This document shows, piece by piece, positions 50,751 through 60,155 of a DNA stretch of 64,000 nt. The position numbers and the translations under genes were made by a program. The notes below the pieces were generated by a model. The model saw only the letters and a program-made list of their open reading frames with translations, ran no database searches and was not told the origin of the DNA. Position 1 is the stretch's first letter; each line of letters starts with the position of its first letter. Source of the stretch: Heyndrickxia sp050281185 (GTDB lineage Bacteria > Bacillota > Bacilli > Bacillales > Bacillaceae_C); contig NZ_JBNNWS010000005.1 of assembly GCF_050281185.1 (NCBI RefSeq), positions 186,001-250,000 of the forward strand, given 5' to 3'.

Positions 50751-52029
50751 TTTCTTTTTGTTTTTTATAAATATTGATTCCAGCTTCACGAAGCATCCAT
50801 TCAATGTGAACTCCATAACCAGATGTAGGATCGTTAACAAACACATGGGTAACTGCACCAATAATCTTGCCGTTTTGAATGATAGGACTCCCACTCATCC
50901 CTTGAACAATACCCCCTGTTTTTTTAAGCAACTTAGGATCGGTAATTTTAATAATCATTCCTTTTGTTGCTGGAAACTTTTGTGGAATTGTGTTAACAAT
51001 CTCTATATCATATTCCTCGACTTTATTCCCTTCAACAACTGTTAATATTTTGGCAGGGCCTTCCTTCACTTGATAAGATAATGCTACAGGCATTGGTTGA
51101 TCGTATTTACCATTTGAAACATTCTTTTCTAACTTCCCAAATATTCCAAATGGGCTATTTCTTTTTATATCACCAATTACTTCATGATCTGATGAAAAAC
51201 GAGCAAGCTTTTCCCCTGGTTTTCCATCACTGCCTTTTTCTATTGAAGTAACAGTGGATTTTAAAATTTGCCCTTTTTCAACTAATATCGCCTTTTTTGT
51301 ATCCATGTCAGATATTACATGTCCTAGTGCACCGTATTTTTTTGTCTTTGGATCAATAAATGTCATTGTTCCAATTCCTGCTGCAGAGTCTCTTATATAT
51401 AATCCGAGCTTATAGGATTGTTCTGATTGATCCTTTTCTGGATTAAGATTTGTTCTAATGATTTCCTGTTCTCGTTGGATAGTAATATTTAATTGCCTTC
51501 CATCTTCACCTGCTTTTTCAACTATAGGAGCTACATCTGACATATTTTCTATTTTTTCCCCATTGATTGAGGTGATGATGTCTCCTACTTTGATTCCTGC
51601 TTTTTCACCAGGAGAAATCTTTCCAGTTTTTGTTTCTACAAGATGGTGCCCAACTACTAAAACACCTAAAGTGTTTAATTTTACACCTATCGATTGGCCT
51701 CCTGGGATGATCTTGAAATCTTTTATTACATTTACATCAACTTTTTTTATTGGAATCCCGGCATATTCTAAAAAAACTTCACCTTCCCCCGCCGAATTTC
51801 CTTTAATATTTATCGATTGTTTTTGTGCACTTACATCTACACTTTCACCATTTGCAAATACTTTAGCTGATACTCTAACTGCTTTTGTAATATTAATACC
51901 ATCACCTTCAAATAAGGTGATATGAGTCGGTATGTGAAGATAATCTTGAAACGGTTTTGAAAATCCTAATAAACATAGTGAAACAAGGAGAAATCCGCCT
52001 AACATTTTTCTTAGAAATTCTATTTTCAA
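50740..52029 (-). CDS. spoIVB: SpoIVB serine peptidase (sigma-K checkpoint)
   Basis: 429 aa. N-terminal membrane/export segment (about 8-25), a PDZ domain (about 115-195, VGHHLVETKTGKISPGEKAGIKVGDIITSING in pieces) and the S55 peptidase domain: GALGHVISDMD carries the catalytic His, MSGSPIIQNGK the Ser. It is secreted from the forespore into the intermembrane space and triggers pro-sigma-K processing. It precedes spo0A as in B. subtilis. Confidence 0.96.
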   Translation of the reverse strand: MKIEFLRKMLGGFLLVSLCLLGFSKPFQDYLHIPTHITLFEGDGINITKAVRVSAKVFANGESVDVSAQKQSINIKGNSAGEGEVFLEYAGIPIKKVDVNVIKDFKIIPGGQSIGVKLNTLGVLVVGHHLVETKTGKISPGEKAGIKVGDIITSINGEKIENMSDVAPIVEKAGEDGRQLNITIQREQEIIRTNLNPEKDQSEQSYKLGLYIRDSAAGIGTMTFIDPKTKKYGALGHVISDMDTKKAILVEKGQILKSTVTSIEKGSDGKPGEKLARFSSDHEVIGDIKRNSPFGIFGKLEKNVSNGKYDQPMPVALSYQVKEGPAKILTVVEGNKVEEYDIEIVNTIPQKFPATKGMIIKITDPKLLKKTGGIVQGMSGSPIIQNGKIIGAVTHVFVNDPTSGYGVHIEWMLREAGINIYKKQKEKAS

Positions 52030-52150
52030 AATTTTTCACTCTCCTCGCTTCTAGTCCACACTTTTTGTTATATAGATGAGCCCTTTTCTTTTTTTAGGGC
52101 TACAATTTTAATTTAGCCTTGATACGGGTGAAATATAACAATAGAATAAG

Positions 52151-52176
52151 AAAAAAGCTACCCATTGCTGGATAGC
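52151..52176 (-). terminator. Terminator of recN
   Basis: GCTATCCA-N4-TGGGTAGC (one wobble) followed by T6 on the minus strand. Confidence 0.75.
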
Positions 52177-52179
52177 ATT

Positions 52180-53892
52180 TCAAATTTCTTTTTTAGTATA
52201 TGCTAGTTGCAATAACTCTTCAGCATGTTCCTTTGTTTTATCAGTGATTTCAACTCCTGATATCATTCGACCTACTTCAGTTACTTTTTCTTCGTATTCA
52301 AGGGTTTTTACTGTCGTTCTTGTACGTCCTTCTATCGTTTCCTTCATAATAAATAAATGAGTATCAGCCATTGCCGCCACTTGAGGGAGGTGTGATATAC
52401 AAAGTACTTGAGAATTTTCTGCAACCAGGTAAATCTTCTCTCCGATAGCTTGTGCGACCCTACCGCTTACTCCTGTATCTACCTCATCAAAAATAATTGA
52501 GGTTATCCCTTGATGCTTTGAGAATATTGTTTTTAATGCTAACATCATTCTTGATAATTCTCCACCCGAAGCAACTTTATTTAATGGTTTTAATGGCTCT
52601 CCCGGATTCGTCGAAATATAATATTCCATTACATCTAAACCATCTTTACGGAATGGTTGAATCGTGTCATTTTTATACATTTCAGATGATTTTATAAATT
52701 TTGCTTCAAATACAGTTTTATCCATATAAAGCTGTTTTAATTCATTATGAATGGCTTTTGTTAATTTATCTGCCCATTTTTTCCGCAAGTCACTAAGTTG
52801 CTTTGCTTCAAGATACAAATCCTTTTGAAGCTGTTGTACTTTCGATTGTAATTGCTCAATGTGACTTTCCCTATTAATAATAGTTTCAATTTCCTCTTCA
52901 ATTTTCGAGCTATACTCTAGTATTCCCTCTATAGTACCGCCATATTTTCTTTTCAATTGATTAATTTCGTTTAGTCGACTTTCAATTTCATTTAAACGTT
53001 CAGGATTAAACTCCAAACTGTCATATTCATTGCGAATGGTGCGACATGCGTCTTCAAGTATGTAAAAACAATTTGAAACAGATTCTAATAATGGTTCAAA
53101 ATCTTTTTCAAGTTCTGCAGCTGTTTCAAGCTGACTCATGACTAAACCAATCCAATCAAGACCTTTTTGTTCGCCTTGTAATGCTCCATAACTCGTTTTT
53201 AATGATTCAAAGAGCTTTTCAAAATTCATAAGTTTTCTTTTTTCTTCCATTAATTGTTCATCTTCATTTAATTGGAGGTTTGCATTTTGAATTTCTTGAA
53301 GTTGAAATTGGATTAGATCTAATCGATGTGCCATTTGCTGTTCATTTTCACTTAAGCCTTTTAAACGAGAAATTGTTTGTTCATATTTTTTAAAGAGAAT
53401 TCCATAACTTTTTAAAGCTTGATCAATTTCTATACTTCCGTACTGATCGAGGAGTCTTAAGTGGAATGCCTCATTCATTAATTCCTGATGTTCATGCTGT
53501 CCATGAATATCAATTAAAGTACTGCCAATTTCTCGCAAAATAGCGATGGTGACCAGTTTTCCATTAATTCGACAAACGCTTTTTCCTGATATTGAAATAT
53601 CACGTTGGAGAATTATCATTCCCTCTTCAATATCAATTCCAAATCCTTGTGCCCGTTCGAAACAAGGGTGTGAATGATCATCTAATATGAATAGCCCTTC
53701 AATTTCAGCCTTTTTTTCCCCATGACGAACAAATTCTGATGAACCTCTTCCACCCACTAATAAATTTATCGCATCTATAATGATGGATTTTCCTGCTCCT
53801 GTTTCTCCTGTTAGGACAGTTAAACCTTTTTCGATGGATAAAAAAAGTTCATCGATGATGGCAAAATTTTTAATGGATAATTCCTGTAACAT
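52180..53892 (-). CDS. recN: DNA repair protein RecN
   Basis: 570 aa. SMC-like ATPase for double-strand break repair. Walker A GETGAGKS near residue 30, a long coiled-coil middle (about 150-370), signature ASGGELSRMMLALK and Walker B SIIFDEVDTG. QLQEIQ-rich coiled coil is clear. Located after argR as in B. subtilis. Confidence 0.96.
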   Translation of the reverse strand: MLQELSIKNFAIIDELFLSIEKGLTVLTGETGAGKSIIIDAINLLVGGRGSSEFVRHGEKKAEIEGLFILDDHSHPCFERAQGFGIDIEEGMIILQRDISISGKSVCRINGKLVTIAILREIGSTLIDIHGQHEHQELMNEAFHLRLLDQYGSIEIDQALKSYGILFKKYEQTISRLKGLSENEQQMAHRLDLIQFQLQEIQNANLQLNEDEQLMEEKRKLMNFEKLFESLKTSYGALQGEQKGLDWIGLVMSQLETAAELEKDFEPLLESVSNCFYILEDACRTIRNEYDSLEFNPERLNEIESRLNEINQLKRKYGGTIEGILEYSSKIEEEIETIINRESHIEQLQSKVQQLQKDLYLEAKQLSDLRKKWADKLTKAIHNELKQLYMDKTVFEAKFIKSSEMYKNDTIQPFRKDGLDVMEYYISTNPGEPLKPLNKVASGGELSRMMLALKTIFSKHQGITSIIFDEVDTGVSGRVAQAIGEKIYLVAENSQVLCISHLPQVAAMADTHLFIMKETIEGRTRTTVKTLEYEEKVTEVGRMISGVEITDKTKEHAEELLQLAYTKKEI

Positions 53893-53933
53893 TAAAACTT
53901 CACCTCATTTTTTCAATAACGTTTTTTCTTTTC

Positions 53934-54383
53934 TTAAAGCATATCTAAAAATCTTTGTGAAAGCATTTGTGATTTTTCTTGATCTTTGCATATTATCAAG
54001 CACGTATCATCACCGCACAGCGTTCCAATAATTTCTTCCCAATCAAGGATATCTATTAGTGCACCTAGAGCATGAGCATTTCCTGGAAGAGTTTTTAGAA
54101 CGATTAAATGACCTGCATAATCAATACTAATGAAAGCATCAGTTAACGTTCTTTTTAACTTTTGCATTGGGTTAAAACGCTGATCTGCGGGAAGGCTATA
54201 TTTATATCTGCCATCCATTAGAGGAACTTTTACTAAATGTAATTCCTTTATATCGCGAGATATCGTTGCTTGAGTTACATTAAAACCAGCCTTTTTTAAT
54301 TGATCAACTAATTCATCCTGAGTTTCTATGTCATTATTAGCGATAATTTCTCGAATTTTAATTAGTCTTTGTCCCTTATTCAT
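53934..54383 (-). CDS. argR: Arginine repressor/activator ArgR (AhrC)
   Basis: 149 aa, same as B. subtilis AhrC. N-terminal winged helix (KGQRLIKIREII, TQATISRDIKELHLVKV) and C-terminal hexamer domain with the arginine-binding CGDDTCLIIC. The start at 54383 is chosen over an ATG six bases earlier. It represses arginine synthesis and activates catabolism when arginine is bound. No arg operator is evident next to its own start. Confidence 0.96.
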   Translation of the reverse strand: MNKGQRLIKIREIIANNDIETQDELVDQLKKAGFNVTQATISRDIKELHLVKVPLMDGRYKYSLPADQRFNPMQKLKRTLTDAFISIDYAGHLIVLKTLPGNAHALGALIDILDWEEIIGTLCGDDTCLIICKDQEKSQMLSQRFLDML

Positions 54384-54532
54384 CCTCATCCACCTTTATC
54401 AAAAATACAGTAAAGCATTCAGTCACATTTTACTTTCATGTTAGCTTATTTTTGTCAAAATGTACACTTTAAAGACGAAATATGATAGTTAGTGTACCTA
54501 TTTTATTATATTTTTTATACAAATAATCGAAA

Positions 54533-54665
54533 GGCTTTGTTAACCAATGTTTTGTTTCTGATAAAGTCCTGTAGGGTATGCGTTTTAGATTATTATACTT
54601 TCGTAAAAAATCGCTTCACGCATACCCTATAGGCAATTTTATAAACAAAGACTATTAATAAAGCC
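54533..54665. repeat. MITE-like palindromic element, copy 2
   Basis: 133 bp, ends GGCTTTGTTAA and TTAATAAAGCC (10 of 11 complementary), inner inverted repeat CCTGTAGGGTATGCGT with ACGCATACCCTATAGG. Related to 31281-31412 in ends, inner hairpin and size. It lies in the 301-base gap between argR and tlyA. Confidence 0.78.
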
Positions 54666-54671
54666 ATTAGA

Positions 54672-54699
54672 AAAGAACAGACCGTTATTGATCTGTTCT
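54672..54699 (-). terminator. Terminator of tlyA
   Basis: AGAACAGA (54692-54699 on the minus) pairs with TCTGTTCT (54674-54681), followed by TTTC. It overlaps the tlyA stop codon. Confidence 0.75.
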
Positions 54700-55530
54700 C
54701 CCAGTTAGTTGTTTATGCGCTTCTTCCACTACTTCTTTTATTGTAACACTTAACTGGTTTATACCTTCACCATTTTCTATATTCTTTCCTGACCACTTTA
54801 AATGAACTAAAAATTCAATATTACCTTCTCCTCCTGTTATAGGAGAAAATGATAATTGAGCGACATCATAGCCCTCTTTAGTGGAAAGCTGAACAATTTT
54901 TTCAATAACTGCTTCGTGTACCTTTTTATCCCTGACAATACCTTTTTTGCCTACTTGTTCTTTTCCAGCCTCAAATTGCGGTTTAATTAAAGCGATGATA
55001 TCACTTGTAGGAACTAACAAAGTTTTCAGTACAGGTAAAATTAAAGATAATGAAATAAAAGAAACATCTATCGTTGCAAAATTTGGCATTTCTCTAACTA
55101 AGTCTTTCGGTGTTACATAACGAAAATTCGTTCTTTCCATAACGACAACCCGCTCGTCCTGTCTGAGTTTCCATGCTAATTGATTGTATCCTACATCAAG
55201 GGCATAAGACATTTTCGCTCCATTTTGAAGCGCACAATCCGTAAAGCCTCCTGTTGAAGAACCGATATCTAATAATATTTTATTTTGAATAGAAACATCA
55301 AAAACCTGTAGAGCTTTTTCGAGTTTTAATCCACCCCGACTAACATAGGGTATGACCTTTCCTTTTATTGACAAAGGAATATCTTCATTTACTTTTTCAC
55401 CAGGTTTATCAAGGCGAGTCTCATTTGAATAAACTAAACCTGCCATTATAGCCCTTTTTGCCTTTTCCCTAGTTTCAATTAATCCTCTTTCAACTAGAAG
55501 AATATCTATCCGTTGTTTTTTACTTTTCAT
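54685..55530 (-). CDS. yqxC: TlyA family rRNA methyltransferase (YqxC)
   Basis: 281 aa. An S4 RNA-binding domain (RIDILLVERGLIETREKAKRAI) followed by an FtsJ-like SAM domain (LDIGSSTGGFTDCAL, ALDVGYNQLAW, ATIDVSFISL, ALIKPQFEAG). TlyA proteins methylate 2'-O positions of 16S/23S rRNA and some act as hemolysins by name only. It starts three bases after the dxs stop, so it belongs to that transcript. Confidence 0.92.
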   Translation of the reverse strand: MKSKKQRIDILLVERGLIETREKAKRAIMAGLVYSNETRLDKPGEKVNEDIPLSIKGKVIPYVSRGGLKLEKALQVFDVSIQNKILLDIGSSTGGFTDCALQNGAKMSYALDVGYNQLAWKLRQDERVVVMERTNFRYVTPKDLVREMPNFATIDVSFISLSLILPVLKTLLVPTSDIIALIKPQFEAGKEQVGKKGIVRDKKVHEAVIEKIVQLSTKEGYDVAQLSFSPITGGEGNIEFLVHLKWSGKNIENGEGINQLSVTIKEVVEEAHKQLTGRTDQ

Positions 55531-55533
55531 TTT

Positions 55534-57423
55534 TCATGCCCTTTTTTGTTTTTTAGGTGTGAAGGCTTTTATTCTCTTAACAACCTCATCAGTTGTTAAC
55601 CCAATTTCAGAAAGTAATTCATCGACACTTCCATGTTCAATAAACTTATCAGGAATCCCCATCCTGTCTATTATGTTTAAGGTCCCATGATCATGTGCAA
55701 ATTCAAGAACAGCGCTGCCGAAACCACCTTCAAGTACGGCTTCTTCAATCGTTAATATAGGCATATTCGAATCCAATAAGTCTTTTAGCATTTTTTCATC
55801 AAGAGGTTTAATGAAGCGAGCATTAATAACCTTAATTGAAAATCCTTGCTTTTGTAAAAGATTTGCAGCTTCAAGTGCCATTGGTATCGTCGTCCCGAAT
55901 GTAAGAATGGCTGCATCCGTTCCTTCACGAAGAATTTCCCATGTTCCAATCGGAATTGTACGAAGATCTTGATCTAATGGGACACCATATCCATTTCCAC
56001 GTGGAAATCTCATTGCGATTGGACCATCGTTATATTGAATGGCTGTATTGACCATGTGCTGCCCTTCATTTTCATCTTTAGGCATCATTAATACGATGTT
56101 TGGTATATGGCGAAGAAAAGCGATGTCAAAAACACCCTGATGTGTTTCTCCGTCAGCCCCCACTAATCCTGCTCGATCAATACCTAAGAAGACATTCAAA
56201 TTTTGCCTGCAAATATCATGAACAACCTGGTCATAAGCTCTTTGTAAAAATGTAGAATAAATAGCCAAAAATGGTTTCATTTTCTGAGTTGCCAAACCAG
56301 CAGCTACGGTCGCTGCATGTTGCTCAGCAATCCCTACATCATACATGCGATTTGGCAGTTCTTTTGCAAACTTTTCAAGCTTCGAACCGACCGGCATTGC
56401 AGGAGTGATTGCAACAATGCGATCATCTTTTTTTGCTAAGCGTAAGACCGTATCACTAACTAATTTACTCCATGCAGGTGCTGTATTTACTGGTTTAATT
56501 AAATCACCAGTTTCAATTTTGTATTGCCCAGTTCCATGCCAAGTTCCTATAGTATCGTTTTCAGCAGGCTTGTATCCCTTCCCTTTTTTCGTTATTACGT
56601 GTAATAGGACAGGACCTTTCGTTTTTTTCGCATTTTGTAATTGCTCGAATAAAGCTTCATAATTATGTCCATCGACTGGTCCTAAATATGTGAAGCCTAA
56701 CTCCTCAAAAAACATCCCTGAAACAAGGAAATATTTCATACTGTCTTTAAGTCTTTCAGCAGTTGAAGCTAATTTACCGCCAACGGCAGGGATTTTTTTC
56801 AAAAGATTCTCTAGTTCATCTTTTGCCCACTGATATTTACTTGCCGTTCGGAGACGTCCTAAAATATTATGCAATGCTCCTACATTAGGTGCAATGGACA
56901 TCTCATTATCATTTAAAATAACGATTAAATCTTTCTTTTCATGGCCGATATGGTTTAACGCTTCTAATGCCATTCCGCCAGTAAGAGCACCGTCCCCAAT
57001 GATTGGTACGATAAATGATTTTTCACCCTTTAAATCACGGGCAATAGCCATTCCCATTGCAGCTGATAAAGATGTGGACGAATGCCCCGTTTCCCAAACA
57101 TCATGCTCGCTTTCACACATTTTCGGAAAACCAGACAGTCCTTGATATTGCCTTAAAGTTGAAAATTGATCAGCACGTCCGGTTAATATTTTATGGACAT
57201 AGGATTGGTGGCCGACATCCCAAATGAATTTATCCTTTGGGCTGTCAAAACATTTATGCAAAGCAATGGTTAATTCGACAACCCCCAAGTTAGGTCCTAT
57301 ATGTCCACCGGTTTTTGACAAATTTTCAATTAAAAAATGGCGAATATCACTACTTAGAGCTTTTAATTGTTCAGTATTCATTTTTTTTAGAAAGGAAGGG
57401 TCCTTAATCGATAACAGATCCAA
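55534..57423 (-). CDS. dxs: 1-deoxy-D-xylulose-5-phosphate synthase
   Basis: 629 aa. First step of the MEP isoprenoid pathway: pyruvate plus glyceraldehyde 3-phosphate. Thiamine motif GDGALTGGMALEALN, HDVWETGHSSTSLS, and the GIAEQHAATVAAGLA transketolase site. Start is TTG at 57423 (LDLLSIKD), as for the Bacillus protein, with only a weak AAGTGAG site. Gap of 144 bp to ispA upstream. Confidence 0.97.
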   Translation of the reverse strand: MDLLSIKDPSFLKKMNTEQLKALSSDIRHFLIENLSKTGGHIGPNLGVVELTIALHKCFDSPKDKFIWDVGHQSYVHKILTGRADQFSTLRQYQGLSGFPKMCESEHDVWETGHSSTSLSAAMGMAIARDLKGEKSFIVPIIGDGALTGGMALEALNHIGHEKKDLIVILNDNEMSIAPNVGALHNILGRLRTASKYQWAKDELENLLKKIPAVGGKLASTAERLKDSMKYFLVSGMFFEELGFTYLGPVDGHNYEALFEQLQNAKKTKGPVLLHVITKKGKGYKPAENDTIGTWHGTGQYKIETGDLIKPVNTAPAWSKLVSDTVLRLAKKDDRIVAITPAMPVGSKLEKFAKELPNRMYDVGIAEQHAATVAAGLATQKMKPFLAIYSTFLQRAYDQVVHDICRQNLNVFLGIDRAGLVGADGETHQGVFDIAFLRHIPNIVLMMPKDENEGQHMVNTAIQYNDGPIAMRFPRGNGYGVPLDQDLRTIPIGTWEILREGTDAAILTFGTTIPMALEAANLLQKQGFSIKVINARFIKPLDEKMLKDLLDSNMPILTIEEAVLEGGFGSAVLEFAHDHGTLNIIDRMGIPDKFIEHGSVDELLSEIGLTTDEVVKRIKAFTPKKQKRA

Positions 57424-57567
57424 TATGGATCACTCACTTTCATTACATAGATTTTACTTTAATCATTATCACTTTTTTCTTTTATTATAACGTTGTTTAA
57501 GAAAAGAGCCTTTTTTTAATAATATCTCGTTATTATATCATATTTTACTTACTTGCTCATCTTTCCT

Positions 57568-58455
57568 TCAATGATCTCTTTCTTCAATTAAATCAGCAAT
57601 TTCTTCGAGTAATCTGGTATTTATATTAAGGTCTTTTATTATTTCTTTAGCAATACTAGTATGAGAATGGAGTCTTTCTTTTGCCCCCTCCAATGTTAAT
57701 AGGGCAGGATAAGTGCTTTTTAAATTTCCTGTATCACTACCTATCGGTTTTCCTATGATTTCTTCATTTCCTTCTATGTCTAAGATATCGTCACGGATTT
57801 GAAAAGCTAGTCCAATATTTTCTGCGTATGTTTTCATTATATCAATTTGTTCATTTGATGCTTCAGCAATGATTGCTCCTGCTACAACACCAAATGATAA
57901 TAGCTTTCCAGTTTTATTTCGATGAATATATTCCAATTGATCTATTGACAGATTCTGATTCTCTCCTTGCATATCTGCTACCTGTCCACCGACCATACCT
58001 TCAGGACCTGAGCATTGTGCTAAAAACTCAATAATCCTTACCTTTTGATCTGGCGATAATTTCGGATCCTGTGCAATAAGTTGAAAGCTGTAGGTTAGTA
58101 AACCGTCCCCTGCAAGAATGGCATATGCATCACCAAATACTATATGATTCGTTGGTTTCCCCCTTCGTAAATCATCATTATCCATAGCAGGCAGATCATC
58201 ATGAATGAGTGAATAAGTATGTATCATTTCAAGCGAGCAAGCTGTAGTAATTCCCTTACTCACATCTTGTCCAAATGACTGAAGAGTGGCTAAAAGTAAT
58301 ATTGGCCGGATTCTTTTTCCACCAGCCTGGAGCGAATAATCCATGGCGTCCTTTATGATTTGAGGAGCATTTAATACTGAAATGTAATGAGAAAGTTCCT
58401 TCTCGATTTGCTCATTAACCTGCAACATAAATGATTTTAAATTCGTATTATTCAA
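57568..58455 (-). CDS. ispA: Farnesyl diphosphate synthase IspA
   Basis: 295 aa. Trans-isoprenyl chain synthase: first Asp-rich motif HDDLPAMDNDDLRRG and second RDDILD. GGKRIRP binds isopentenyl diphosphate. Product length C15 is by family; the residues before the first motif (TYSLI) fit short chains. Start TTG at 58455 behind GAGGAGG, which overlaps the end of xseB. Feeds quinones and undecaprenyl phosphate. Confidence 0.95.
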   Translation of the reverse strand: MNNTNLKSFMLQVNEQIEKELSHYISVLNAPQIIKDAMDYSLQAGGKRIRPILLLATLQSFGQDVSKGITTACSLEMIHTYSLIHDDLPAMDNDDLRRGKPTNHIVFGDAYAILAGDGLLTYSFQLIAQDPKLSPDQKVRIIEFLAQCSGPEGMVGGQVADMQGENQNLSIDQLEYIHRNKTGKLLSFGVVAGAIIAEASNEQIDIMKTYAENIGLAFQIRDDILDIEGNEEIIGKPIGSDTGNLKSTYPALLTLEGAKERLHSHTSIAKEIIKDLNINTRLLEEIADLIEERDH

Positions 58456-58457
58456 GC

Positions 58458-58682
58458 TTAATCCTCCTCTTTGATGATAAACTCCTCTTCACCATTATCT
58501 GTAATAACCTTCGTTAATTGTTCTTCAACTGTTTTTAACTTTTCATGACAAAGCTTTGAAAGCTCCATCCCTTTTTTGTAAATATTTAATGCTTCTTCTA
58601 ACGGGACATCCCCTTCTTCTAATCGCTGAACAATTCCTTCTAATTTTTCCATCGCTTCTTCGAATGATAATTTGTCTCCCAT
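58458..58682 (-). CDS. xseB: Exodeoxyribonuclease VII small subunit
   Basis: 74 aa. Small helical hairpin subunit: LSFEEAMEKLEGIVQRLEEGDVPLEEALNIY in pieces, as in XseB. Start at ATG 58682 behind AAAGG; a TTG at 58691 overlaps the xseA stop (TTGA) and lacks spacing. With XseA it degrades single-stranded DNA from both ends. Confidence 0.94.
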   Translation of the reverse strand: MGDKLSFEEAMEKLEGIVQRLEEGDVPLEEALNIYKKGMELSKLCHEKLKTVEEQLTKVITDNGEEEFIIKEED

Positions 58683-58687
58683 ATATT

Positions 58688-60031
58688 TCAATCCTTTCTA
58701 ACGTCTTCAATCGAACAAAATAAATTTCCATCAGATAAAACTACTTGAATTTTATCTCCACTTTTTGTTTGGTTAACACTCTTTATTATTTCTTGGTTTT
58801 CCGAATATGCTAAGCTATATCCTCTTTCCATTACTTTAAGTGGACTTAAAGCCTGCATAGCAGTGAGCGCTTTAGCAAACTCTTGTTGTTTTTCCTTTAA
58901 AATTAATGATAATTGCTTATACATGTCTTTTTTCAGCCTTCCGTATTTTTCTTTACTGTGCTGAAGCTGTAAAAGAGGCTGATTCCTTTGCAGGCGTTGT
59001 TCTAAATGTTCAAATTTTGTAAATCGCTGCTCGACTGCCTGTTTCATTTCGCGAGAAAGTCTTTCTGTTAACCCATCTATTTGTTCCATTTTCTGTTCAT
59101 ACAAACGATTTGGGTTCCGTAACACATATGAGTTAGTTACAAACTCCAGTCTTTTTCTTTCGTGTCGTATAATATCTGCAAAGCTACGAATAAGTCTAGA
59201 TTTTCTATTTAAAAGCTTTTCCATTAATTCCTCTATATGTGGTACTGCTAATTCTGCCGCTCCAGTTGGTGTTGGTGCACGAAGATCAGCTACAAAATCT
59301 GCTATAGTAAAATCAGTTTCATGTCCTACAGCGGATATGATTGGAATATTAGATTCGGAAATAGCCCTAGCAACGATTTCTTCATTAAAAGCCCATAATT
59401 CCTCAATCGATCCACCACCGCGACCAACAATTAATACATCAACATCCTTCATTTGATTCATTTTTTCTAGTGCATCAACAATTGATTTGGCAGCATTTTC
59501 TCCCTGGACCAAGGCAGGATGCAAAATGATTTTACCAATTGGGTACCTTCGCTTAATGGTGGATATGATATCACGTACCGCAGCACCAGTTGGCGATGTA
59601 ATCACACCGATCGCTTTCGGATAAACAGGAATTTTTCTTTTCCTTTCAGGAGCAAATAATCCTTCCTTTTCAAGTTTTTCCTTGAGTTGCTCGTAAGCTA
59701 GATATAACTCGCCAATACCATCCGGCTGCATTTCCTTCACATATATTTGGTATTGTCCGCTGCCCTCATATACCGTTATCTGGCCTTTTATTAATACATT
59801 CATGCCATTTTCGGGCTTGTACTTTAATACTTTGTTAGAGGATGAAAACATTACAGCTAATATTCTAGCTTTGTCATCCTTTAATGTAAAATACATATGA
59901 CCACTAGAATGCTGCTTAAAATTTGAAATTTCGCCTTTAACATAAATATTAACTAAATAAGGATCCGCATCAAATTTTCGTTTTATATATTTTGTTAAAG
60001 CCTGTACTGTTAGATATTGATTCAAAGTCAT
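58688..60031 (-). CDS. xseA: Exodeoxyribonuclease VII large subunit
   Basis: 447 aa. N-terminal OB fold (NIYVKGEISNFKQHSSGHMYF in pieces), central nuclease core (GVITSPTGAAVRDI, VLIVGRGGGSIEELWAFN, SAVGHETDFTIADFVAD) and a long coiled coil from about 280 with the conserved MERGYSLAY near the end. The start is ATG 60031 behind AAAGGGTG. An in-frame upstream extension passes through the folD terminator and is not used. Gives the length of B. subtilis XseA. Confidence 0.96.
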   Translation of the reverse strand: MTLNQYLTVQALTKYIKRKFDADPYLVNIYVKGEISNFKQHSSGHMYFTLKDDKARILAVMFSSSNKVLKYKPENGMNVLIKGQITVYEGSGQYQIYVKEMQPDGIGELYLAYEQLKEKLEKEGLFAPERKRKIPVYPKAIGVITSPTGAAVRDIISTIKRRYPIGKIILHPALVQGENAAKSIVDALEKMNQMKDVDVLIVGRGGGSIEELWAFNEEIVARAISESNIPIISAVGHETDFTIADFVADLRAPTPTGAAELAVPHIEELMEKLLNRKSRLIRSFADIIRHERKRLEFVTNSYVLRNPNRLYEQKMEQIDGLTERLSREMKQAVEQRFTKFEHLEQRLQRNQPLLQLQHSKEKYGRLKKDMYKQLSLILKEKQQEFAKALTAMQALSPLKVMERGYSLAYSENQEIIKSVNQTKSGDKIQVVLSDGNLFCSIEDVRKD

Positions 60032-60089
60032 CGTAACACCCTTTTTTATTTGAAATGGTTTCGAAGTACGATTCACCAATTTAGATATG

Positions 60090-60128
60090 TACAAAACAAA
60101 AGCTGCTTCATGTGAAGACAGCTTTTTG
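60090..60128 (-). terminator. Terminator after folD
   Basis: AAAAGCTG with inner CTTCA (60098-60110) pairs with TGAAG and CAGCTTTT (60113-60126), followed by GTTTTG on the minus strand. It separates folD from xseA. Confidence 0.72.
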
Positions 60129-60155
60129 CTTATATTATACATCTTTATGTGTGTA

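Noticed and set aside
51458..51925. 155-codon plus-strand open frame
   Set aside because: Antisense to spoIVB, low-complexity Ser/Pro/Thr translation, no start signals.
58543..58731. 62-codon frame overlapping xseB in another frame
   Set aside because: Basic, Arg-rich translation from the wrong frame; xseB is the conserved product.
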